Shown: in pieces, positions 7,297-12,654 of the stretch
Numbering within the stretch: the first letter of the stretch is position 1
How the letters are laid out: each line of letters starts with the position of its first letter
DNA from: a virus
Direction: 5' to 3' (one strand)
Length of the DNA: 64,000 nucleotides
Virus record (IMG/VR): IMGVR_UViG_3300007076_000001
Span: 1 to 64,000 of that record
Position numbers and translations under genes: made by a program
The notes under the pieces: model-generated
Told to the model about the DNA's origin: nothing
Databases searched by the model: none
The model's input: only the letters and a program-made list of their open reading frames with translations

Positions 7297-7455
7297 ACGG
7301 AAAGCTTAAGGAATTTACCACAAAGGGCCGTGGAAGTCAACCTACCAAAAGGTGGTAAATTCTTCCCTCCTTACGACTTAGAGGATACTTGGACGTAGCT
7401 GATAAGGTCTGTGCCTGAGGTGAGAGGGGAAGATTAGCCTTCCCCTCTCTTCTGC
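7297..7455 (+). ncRNA. Predicted structured non-coding RNA
   Basis: Begins about 7 bases after the -10 of the promoter at 7261. GAATTTACCAC (7311-7321) pairs perfectly with GTGGTAAATTC (7352-7362). Within the loop, CCTACC can instead pair with GGTGG, so two folds exclude each other. At 7423-7450 an 11-bp stem GAGAGGGGAAG/CTTCCCCTCTC is followed by a weak U-rich stretch and is the likely 3' end. It overlaps the 3' end of the minus gene at 7434, so it may act in cis as antisense or in trans. Confidence 0.45.
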
Positions 7456-7634
7456 CTTTCCCCCTCGTTAAATCTAATCTCATCATACCTCCCTTGGGTA
7501 AATGCCTTCATATTCCTATTAACCTCCTTTAAGGCATGCCTTTCTCTATCAGAATAGTTGGCATACCCTACATAACGAACAGCATCCTCCATTGCTATAG
7601 TTAAGAGTATTGTTGCTTCTTGTATGCTCATCAT
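7434..7634 (-). CDS. Hypothetical protein (66 aa)
   Basis: Begins MMSIQEATILLTIAMEDAV; helical, with a RERHALKEVNRNMKAF segment and a basic tail. Its first ATG overlaps the stop codon of the 52-residue gene upstream (ATGA), so the two are coupled. Family unknown. Confidence 0.6.
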   Translation of the reverse strand: MMSIQEATILLTIAMEDAVRYVGYANYSDRERHALKEVNRNMKAFTQGRYDEIRFNEGERQKRGEG

Positions 7635-7789
7635 CTTTTTAACTCTCCTTTTATCTTTTTTCCTTGGGGATAACCAAGGGGAAGCAAGGAGGGATTCAAC
7701 CTAGCAATCGGTTTCTCTGGCCTGTCCATTTTGGGAGGGTAGGTAGCTAATCCACCCTCCCTACTCTGTCCTCGCAGATACTTCGCCAT
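7631..7789 (-). CDS. Small basic protein (52 aa)
   Basis: Reads MAKYLRGQSREGGLATYPPK and continues to a Lys-rich end (GKKIKGELKR). The stop TGA (7633-7631) overlaps the next ATG. A weak ribosome site (GGGAAGG, 12 bases upstream) makes the start less certain. The ORF contains a GGGAGGGT/ACCCTCCC hairpin (7733-7761). Confidence 0.5.
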   Translation of the reverse strand: MAKYLRGQSREGGLATYPPKMDRPEKPIARLNPSLLPLGYPQGKKIKGELKR

Positions 7790-8091
7790 GGTAGGCTGTT
7801 ACCTTCCCTGCTTATTCCCCCCTTAGTTTGCCTTCCTCCCCCTTGCAGGAGAGGGGCATATCAGACAACCCTATAGTAGGCCCAACTTGCCTATTCTTCC
7901 CCTCTAACCTTCCGGCCGGAACAGGAAAGGGGAAAATCCCTTCGGTATGCTAAAGGGCTTGGGCTGTCCAATCTCTTTATAGTCCTTCTATAGCCTCTAT
8001 AACTTTAGCTTGTAACATCTATAGCAATATTCTTGAGACTTAAAGTGGGGAATCACCCTCCACCTATGCAATCCTATCCAACACAGAAATC
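7790..8091. other. 302-base gap with palindromes, no convincing gene
   Basis: The gap holds a perfect 12-base palindrome TTCCGGCCGGAA (7910-7921). On the minus strand only 13-15 codon frames are open. It may be a leader or regulatory RNA region for the downstream small genes. I see no consensus promoter. Confidence 0.4.
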
Positions 8092-8628
8092 TCATATATC
8101 CCCTTTCTCTTCTATCTCTCCTTTCTTCTCCATCATCTCCAAACTCTTTAGATAGCTATTAACCTTCTCAGCCTGTCCCTCCACCACATCCTCTGGGGTA
8201 GGGATCATCTCTGGGTGGGCTAGAAACCACCCTATGGCTACCCCAAAGGTAAAGGAGGAAGCCAAAGCAGTGGTCCGGTTGTAGAGGTGGATCATGTTCT
8301 TCCAAGCTTTAAAGGCATCTAGGAAGGTAGGGATGTCTGTACACTGGCTAAATACCTCTGCTATAAACTTAGCCACTACCTTCCTATTATCCTCTTTGTG
8401 GATTGTACAGTTAGGATCTCCACAAAGGAGAGTTCCTAACGTTATGGAGTTATCTTCTTTCCTAAGAAGGGAGGAGACTATTACCTCTATCTCCTCCTTA
8501 GAAGGGCTAGGATAGCCTGGAAGGCCCCCTCCACCTTGGTTAGAACCCAAGTTATCCCCCTTATCACCCTCTCCTTGAGGATCGAAGTTGGGATATAGAT
8601 TGAAGGGATCGTTATCCTTGTTTGACAT
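8092..8628 (-). CDS. Hypothetical protein with disordered N-tail (178 aa)
   Basis: Residues 1-42 are Asp/Gly/Pro-rich (NQGGGGLPGYPSPS). Residues 43-178 are helical, with a CGDPNCTIH cysteine pair and a hydrophobic ASSFTFGVAIGWFLAHP stretch that could contact a membrane. AAGGAG precedes the ATG. The N-terminal 142 bases overlap another frame that has its own good ribosome site. Confidence 0.6.
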   Translation of the reverse strand: MSNKDNDPFNLYPNFDPQGEGDKGDNLGSNQGGGGLPGYPSPSKEEIEVIVSSLLRKEDNSITLGTLLCGDPNCTIHKEDNRKVVAKFIAEVFSQCTDIPTFLDAFKAWKNMIHLYNRTTALASSFTFGVAIGWFLAHPEMIPTPEDVVEGQAEKVNSYLKSLEMMEKKGEIEEKGDI

Positions 8629-8768
8629 GTCTCTTTCTCCTTTACTTCCAACTGGTTAGCAACCTTAGCCTCCGAAATAAGGAGGCTTTTGACTACCTTG
8701 AGATGCTCGATGAGAGCTAAGTTATAGGATTCACTAGGGTTTCCCTTTACATCTGTGCAGCCTGTCAT
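8487..8768 (-). CDS. Hypothetical protein overlapping the next gene (93 aa)
   Basis: Begins MTGCTDVKGNPSESYNLALI behind AAAGGAG. Residues 1-46 are unique sequence; the last 47 codons share DNA with the N-terminus of the 178-residue protein in another frame. The start and the unique half support a real gene. The long overlap is unusual for this compact but mostly non-nested genome. Confidence 0.5.
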   Translation of the reverse strand: MTGCTDVKGNPSESYNLALIEHLKVVKSLLISEAKVANQLEVKEKETCQTRITIPSIYIPTSILKERVIRGITWVLTKVEGAFQAILALLRRR

Positions 8769-8831
8769 TTCCTATTCTCCTTTGTGGTCAGGGCCTAGCT
8801 AGAAGGGGCTAGGATTGGCTCTGTGAAGGGT

Positions 8832-9440
8832 TTAGGCCTCTGTAGGAGCTATGAGGTCAGGAGCCTCCTCAAGGGCTCCTAGAGGCTCTGAGGGCTTCTC
8901 TACCTCATCAAAGGGATGTCCCTCACACGCCCCCCCAGGCAACTTACAAACCTTACAATCTTGCTGGTAGTAGGAGCCATAGACTATCTTCCTAGCCTCC
9001 TGCTCCTCCTTATCCCCTTCTAGGGCTTCCTTGGCTAGCTTTTCCTCTTTGGCTTTGCTAACCAACTTCATAAGCTTCTCCCACTCTGCCTCCTCCCCCA
9101 TCTCCCCTATAACCACCCCTATCTTTCCCTTCTTTATCGCCTTCTTTAGGGCTTCTGCCCTCGCTATAGCTCCTAACTTTCCAACCATCTTTCTCACCTC
9201 ACTTACCTTATACTCTCCTAAGCTTCTAAGGGTAACCCCATTGACTTGGAGGAGCTTTCCTGTGTTGATAGCATGGTAGATGCTTTTCTCGCTTACTCCT
9301 TTTAGCTTTGCAGCAATGTCTATAGGGACTATGATTTCCCCCTCTATAAGCTCATCTAATCGGAGGATTTCCTTTGAGGTGAGCTTAGAGGCTAGGGATT
9401 TGACTAGTTTGGCATATGTAGAGTTTTGCTTGTTTAACAT
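8832..9440 (-). CDS. Helix-turn-helix DNA-binding protein with Cys cluster (202 aa)
   Basis: IIVPIDIAAKLKGVSEKSIY...INTGKLLQVNG (residues 36-68) has the MerR/excisionase-type HTH signature: an xIAxxLGVSxxxIxxxIxxGxL pattern. Residues about 88-145 are basic and helical. C162, C165, C172 and H175 (CKVCKLPGGACEGH) could bind zinc. It resembles the plus-strand HTH protein at 15846 in layout, with a helical N-terminus ahead of the HTH. There is no ribosome site before the ATG, but a TATATT box lies 5 bases upstream, so the mRNA may be leaderless. Likely a phage regulator. Confidence 0.65.
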   Translation of the reverse strand: MLNKQNSTYAKLVKSLASKLTSKEILRLDELIEGEIIVPIDIAAKLKGVSEKSIYHAINTGKLLQVNGVTLRSLGEYKVSEVRKMVGKLGAIARAEALKKAIKKGKIGVVIGEMGEEAEWEKLMKLVSKAKEEKLAKEALEGDKEEQEARKIVYGSYYQQDCKVCKLPGGACEGHPFDEVEKPSEPLGALEEAPDLIAPTEA

Positions 9441-9445
9441 AATTG

Positions 9446-9451
9446 AATATA
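9446..9451 (-). promoter_or_regulatory. Candidate -10 box for a leaderless HTH mRNA
   Basis: TATATT (9451-9446, minus strand) lies 5 bases from the ATG at 9440 in an AT-rich stretch; a 9-bp GC-rich hairpin (GAAGGGGGA/TCCCCCTTC) sits just upstream. No good -35 is present. Tentative. Confidence 0.3.
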
Positions 9452-9497
9452 ACCTAATTTATCTATTTTAGGGGAAGGGGGAATAAATCCCCCTTCC

Positions 9498-9701
9498 TTA
9501 GACCTCAGCACAGAGAGCTGTTTGCCTACAATCCTCACAAGGGCCATAGGAATGGAATAAGCCATCCCATAGGACCTTAAATCCCTCCTCAGCCCTCTTC
9601 CTAACCTCCTCTGTCTGTCTCTTAAGCCAACACTTCTTACACTCAAAAGCCACTTTCCTATCCCCCTTTCTATTCCTCTTCTTCTTCTTCCTCTCCCTCA
9701 T
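9498..9701 (-). CDS. Small zinc-ribbon protein (67 aa)
   Basis: Begins MRERKKKKRNRKGDRKVAFE, then CKKC and, 30 residues later, CEDCRQTALC: a CxxC...CxxC zinc ribbon with a basic N-tail, typical of small nucleic-acid-binding proteins. GGAGGGGG precedes the ATG at 9701, inside the Glu-codon run that ends the upstream gene (32-base overlap). Confidence 0.6.
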   Translation of the reverse strand: MRERKKKKRNRKGDRKVAFECKKCWLKRQTEEVRKRAEEGFKVLWDGLFHSYGPCEDCRQTALCAEV

Positions 9702-10248
9702 CCCCCTCCTCAGCACTATCCACAAGGGAAGAGAGAGAAGAGTGGTGGGAGGGGTAGTTAGGGAACATAGAGTGGGAGGAGAAGGCTTTCTTAGCCTTCC
9801 ACTTCTCTTCATCCTCCTTCATCTTATCCTCTAGGCTTTTCCAAGGGGGAAGGCCTAATTCCTCAAAGTTAGGCTCCTCCCCACTCTCCACCACCTTCAC
9901 CACCTTTATAATCTTAAGGTCTATGATGGTAAAGGATTGACCATTGGAGAGGCTTACCTCTACACTCTCCACTAAAGAGAAAGGGGTGGTGGTTAGGAGG
10001 CAAGGGTAATACCCCCCTATTGTAGAAGCAAGGGACCCCTTATCAGGCTGCACTCCCTCTAGTATCTTAGCAGAAGTTACCCCCTTTAGCTTCTCCATCC
10101 CTATCAGCCTAGCAAATCCATAGACCCTATTGATTGGGAAGGGGTAGGGGATTTGGAGGTTAATCCCATCTTCCTTAGGCTTAAACTGAGCCACTACCCC
10201 ACCCTTCTCCTTCTCTATCTTTACTTTCTCTACTTTCTCTTCACTCAT
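9670..10248 (-). CDS. Hypothetical protein sharing a motif with the 915-aa protein (192 aa)
   Basis: Begins MSEEKVEKVKIEKEKGG behind AAAGGAG. FPINRVYGFARLIGM (about residues 37-51) closely matches KPINRAYGMATEMTGM near the C-terminus of the 915-residue protein at 12655. Both are followed by a Ser-rich stretch and two beta strands. The C-terminal 30 residues are acidic and end in a Glu run. Probably a paralogous domain of unknown function. It sits in the same operon. Confidence 0.6.
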   Translation of the reverse strand: MSEEKVEKVKIEKEKGGVVAQFKPKEDGINLQIPYPFPINRVYGFARLIGMEKLKGVTSAKILEGVQPDKGSLASTIGGYYPCLLTTTPFSLVESVEVSLSNGQSFTIIDLKIIKVVKVVESGEEPNFEELGLPPWKSLEDKMKEDEEKWKAKKAFSSHSMFPNYPSHHSSLSSLVDSAEEGDEGEEEEEEE

Positions 10249-10250
10249 AG

Positions 10251-10409
10251 TTAGTCTCCTTTTACCTTATCTATCAACCTTCCAATCTCCTCAAATCTCT
10301 CCTTACTTAGGTCCTTATCAAAAGCCCTAAGCCTCATGAGGGCTACTATAATAAGGGATCTTTCCTCGACTGTGAGGGGCTTCATCTCTATGCTATGTCC
10401 TTTAGACAT
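10251..10409 (-). CDS. Small helical protein (52 aa)
   Basis: Begins MSKGHSIEMKPLTVEERSL behind GGAGGTGGGGAG. One or two amphipathic helices (LIIVALMRLRAFDKDLSKER). It overlaps the end of the 78-residue gene by 8 bases and ends 2 bases before the next ATG, so it fills what would otherwise be an empty gap. Function unknown. Confidence 0.7.
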   Translation of the reverse strand: MSKGHSIEMKPLTVEERSLIIVALMRLRAFDKDLSKERFEEIGRLIDKVKGD

Positions 10410-10638
10410 CTCCCCACCTCCCTTTTACCCTCTCTAGAAGTATATCCAATTGCTCCCCATTCACCTCATAGACTTTTAGATTCTTTGTGGGGGCTATAAT
10501 CCACCCTTCAGAAGGGAACATAGATATATCTATATTTCCCCCAAGAGTAGCTTGAAGGAGGGGACATCCCACCTTCATAAGGGATATGTCAAAGGCTATC
10601 TTCCCCTTCCCTCTCCTCTTTATATCTTTGTTAGGCAT
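10402..10638 (-). CDS. Hypothetical protein (78 aa)
   Basis: Begins MPNKDIKRRGKGKIAFDISL and has a beta-rich middle (GWIIAPTKNLKVYEVNGEQL). The start lies inside the end of the DUF6011-like gene (19-base overlap). No motif recognised. Confidence 0.55.
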   Translation of the reverse strand: MPNKDIKRRGKGKIAFDISLMKVGCPLLQATLGGNIDISMFPSEGWIIAPTKNLKVYEVNGEQLDILLERVKGRWGDV

Positions 10639-11015
10639 TCTGGTCCTATCCCCCTTTTTATAGACTCTGGAACTGTTAGGAGCCTATTACATCTCCAACA
10701 TCTCCCACTTTTAAGGGCATAAGCCTTCCCACATTCCTCCTTAGAGGAGGCTAATCTTGCTAAGGCTCGGATAATCCCATTTATCCTAATCCCTTGGTTA
10801 GAGGTAGTCCAACTTCTCCAGAAGATAATCCCTCCATCTGAAGTGATATGCCCAAAGTAGGTGTAGTCCCCCTCATTGTTAGGTCCTGAGAGATACCCCA
10901 CTATCTTACATTCCTTAACGGTATTCTTAAACCCCATCTTAACCCTTATGGTCCGATGCTCCCCAGAGGGGTAGACAATGGTGTAGGTACCACAGGAGAG
11001 GTTTGATAGGTTCAT
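10620..11015 (-). CDS. DUF6011-like zinc protein (131 aa)
   Basis: The C-terminal segment SGRCWRCNRLLTVPESIKRG followed by IGPEC is the recognisable signature of DUF6011-type phage and actinobacterial proteins: CxxCxxxLxxPxSxxxGIGPxC, which probably binds zinc. The N-terminal 90 residues are beta-rich (GTYTIVYPSGEHRTIRVK...YTYFGHI). The molecular function of the family is not established to my knowledge. The ATG overlaps the stop of the membrane micro-protein upstream. Confidence 0.75.
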   Translation of the reverse strand: MNLSNLSCGTYTIVYPSGEHRTIRVKMGFKNTVKECKIVGYLSGPNNEGDYTYFGHITSDGGIIFWRSWTTSNQGIRINGIIRALARLASSKEECGKAYALKSGRCWRCNRLLTVPESIKRGIGPECLTKI

Positions 11016-11149
11016 AGATTCTCCTTTCTATCCTTTCTAAGCTCCCTAAATACTTCAGCTAGAACCCTAGTAACTATAACTAGAAGGGTTAGGAGGATTA
11101 ATGCGATAACCCCTAAGAGAATCAAGGCAACTATCTCCACTATAGACAT
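11012..11149 (-). CDS. Single-pass membrane micro-protein (45 aa)
   Basis: MSIVEIVALILLGVIALILL is the start of one long hydrophobic helix (residues 3-27), then a charged tail RVLAEVFRELRKDRKEN. AGGAGGTG lies 5 bases before the ATG. The stop overlaps the next ATG (ATGA). Likely inner-membrane; the role is unknown. Confidence 0.75.
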   Translation of the reverse strand: MSIVEIVALILLGVIALILLTLLVIVTRVLAEVFRELRKDRKENL

Positions 11150-11150
11150 T

Positions 11151-11288
11151 CTATTCACCTCCTATCCTAATAGTTTCTACCTCTAATATAGGGGTTCCCC
11201 CTATCCCTCTACTAATCCTCTTCTTATTACCCATCCAAATAACATACTCATACTTCGAAGAGAAGCCCCCCTCCCCTAAAATAAACAT
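11151..11288 (-). CDS. Small beta-rich protein (45 aa)
   Basis: Begins MFILGEGGFSSKYEYVIWMG and ends IGGTPILEVETIRIGGE. Its start lies inside the end of the 58-residue gene and its stop is one base from the next ATG, which is the operon's usual spacing. There is no strong ribosome site, so coupled translation is likely. Confidence 0.6.
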   Translation of the reverse strand: MFILGEGGFSSKYEYVIWMGNKKRISRGIGGTPILEVETIRIGGE

Positions 11289-11424
11289 ATTGCTTTGTTG
11301 TAGAGGGGATAATCCTCTCTAACTTCTTTCCCCCATCTGGAAGCTTCTTATAGATTAGATTAGCTACCACAATCACTTCCTTCCTTTTCTCCTGTCCCCT
11401 ACTTTCTAAGGTTGTCAAAGGCAT
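11248..11424 (-). CDS. Hypothetical protein (58 aa)
   Basis: Begins MPLTTLESRGQEKRKEVIVV, with AAAGGGG 7 bases upstream and the ATG two bases after the stop of the 29-residue membrane protein. Middle part ANLIYKKLPDGGKKLERI. Function unknown. Confidence 0.55.
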   Translation of the reverse strand: MPLTTLESRGQEKRKEVIVVANLIYKKLPDGGKKLERIIPSTTKQYVYFRGGGLLFEV

Positions 11425-11425
11425 A

Positions 11426-11515
11426 TCATTTCCCCTTTCTATAATCCACCCACAACCCCCTCCCCACATAGAGGAGGGTTAGGAGAAGGGCAAGGACAAC
11501 CCCTACCCTAGTCAT
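11426..11515 (-). CDS. Membrane micro-protein (29 aa)
   Basis: MTRVGVVLALLLTLLYVGRG is a single hydrophobic helix, followed by LWVDYRKGK. The start overlaps the stop of the phosphatase gene (8-base overlap) and its own stop abuts the next ATG. A membrane micro-protein coupled to a phosphatase could be an anchor or partner; this is inference. Confidence 0.65.
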   Translation of the reverse strand: MTRVGVVLALLLTLLYVGRGLWVDYRKGK

Positions 11516-12449
11516 TAAACCCCTTCACTCCACAGGCAAGGCAATAACCTAACTTCACATCATGTTTACATCTTCCTTCTCTGGTTTCTCTGGTTTCTCT
11601 GGCCCTCTTCTTCCAATCCTCCACACTCTCCCCTTCCAACCTCGCCACTCCTTGGTGGATAACATTAACCTCCCTACCCCTCTTCTCTACCTTCTCCATA
11701 TTCCTTAAGCTACTCTCTACTTCTTTGGGGGAAGGGCAGGGGTCAGTGAAGAGATGCCTAGAGGTGCTAGAGGCTCTCTCTATAGGGAGAAGGTAGGTAG
11801 AGGTATTAACCCCCCTAGCCTTAACCTCTGCCCTACTTCCCCTCCCTGTTATCTCCTCCACATACCTAACCTGCCCATAAGTCTCAATAGCGTGGTGGCA
11901 ATATATCCCCCTTACCTTCTCCACCAAATCAACCCCTTCATCCTCCTCTATCCATTTGGAGCCAAGGCCCGCAAGGATAGCCACAACCGTCCCTGTCCTT
12001 CCATGTCCCCCCATACAATGCACCAACACCTTATAAGCCCCTCCTCTCCTTTTCCTATCCCTACCCTTCTTCCTTAATATCTCAACTAACCCCTTCCAGA
12101 ACTCCCTTGGGTAGGTGGGGACCCCAAAGTCCCTCCAATCAAGATAGAGGTTCTCGGGGCAATAATCCCTAACCAATTTGACTAGATTGATGCTCTTAAG
12201 GATAGAGGAGGTAAGCGACTTAGCTTCTTCCATCCTAAGGTGCTCCCCTGCACTTATAACTAGGTCAAACTTGTGGTAGAAATTTGCTGCCTCTGTCTTA
12301 CTCCCCCCATAAACCTCAAGGCCGTTAACCTCAAAGACTAGCTTAGGCCCCATATGACATAGCCTTTGCCCCCCTGAGGTGTGAGCTTTATCCCCAAAGC
12401 CAAAGGAGTGACTCTCCCAATCTCTCTTACCTTTCTCTTTCTTACTCAT
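11508..12449 (-). CDS. Dual-specificity/tyrosine phosphatase with C-terminal zinc motif (313 aa)
   Basis: VHCMGGHGRTGT (C145, R151) is the complete HCx5R(S/T) phosphate-binding loop of cysteine-based protein phosphatases. LDWRDFGVP (D104/D107), about 40 residues earlier, is the likely general-acid loop. After the catalytic domain comes a charged linker with an RETRETREG repeat, then CKHDVKLGYCLACG (C294, H296, C303, C306), a probable zinc knuckle. Substrate is unknown: a host phosphoprotein, RNA 5' ends or phosphoinositides are all possible for the superfamily. It lies between a 65-residue gene and membrane micro-proteins, downstream of the orphan 915-residue protein. Confidence 0.85.
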   Translation of the reverse strand: MSKKEKGKRDWESHSFGFGDKAHTSGGQRLCHMGPKLVFEVNGLEVYGGSKTEAANFYHKFDLVISAGEHLRMEEAKSLTSSILKSINLVKLVRDYCPENLYLDWRDFGVPTYPREFWKGLVEILRKKGRDRKRRGGAYKVLVHCMGGHGRTGTVVAILAGLGSKWIEEDEGVDLVEKVRGIYCHHAIETYGQVRYVEEITGRGSRAEVKARGVNTSTYLLPIERASSTSRHLFTDPCPSPKEVESSLRNMEKVEKRGREVNVIHQGVARLEGESVEDWKKRARETRETREGRCKHDVKLGYCLACGVKGFND

Positions 12450-12639
12450 CTTCTCCCCCTTCCTCTTTCTCTCCTACAATCTGTACCCCATTAGAGAGAA
12501 TCAACTTCCTGTCCTTGGGCTCCCCTAGCCCCTCTCTAGCCATCTCAGCTAGTTCAAAGAAAGCCTCATTCTCATACCCCCTATGATCCTCAGCATACAT
12601 CTGAGCCTTATCCCTAATCTGTCTCAATATCTCTTCCAT
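12442..12639 (-). CDS. Hypothetical acidic protein (65 aa)
   Basis: Begins MEEILRQIRDKAQMYAEDHR; helical, very acidic C-terminus. GGGAG precedes the ATG. It overlaps the phosphatase start by 8 bases and follows the 915-residue gene by 15 bases. Possibly a phosphatase partner, by position only. Confidence 0.6.
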   Translation of the reverse strand: MEEILRQIRDKAQMYAEDHRGYENEAFFELAEMAREGLGEPKDRKLILSNGVQIVGEKEEGGEDE

Positions 12640-12654
12640 TTCTTCTCCCTTCCC

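Larger units (their letters stand above)
7019..7433. other. 415-base gene-free gap: candidate origin and ncRNA locus
   Basis: No coding frame is convincing here. It contains two 15-bp direct repeats (7040-7085), an inverted pair TGAAC/GTTCA near 7109-7132, a consensus plus-strand promoter (7261-7290) and an 11-bp hairpin (7311-7362). Together these suggest an origin and/or an RNA gene rather than a spacer. Confidence 0.6.

Noticed and set aside
7640-7730. tRNA-like GGTTGAATCC stretch on the minus strand
   Set aside because: The T-loop is one base short and no acceptor, D or anticodon stem can be drawn.
9434-9646. 70-codon minus frame overlapping the zinc-ribbon gene
   Set aside because: Out of frame with the CxxC protein that has the good ribosome site; it also covers the hairpin and AT-rich promoter region.
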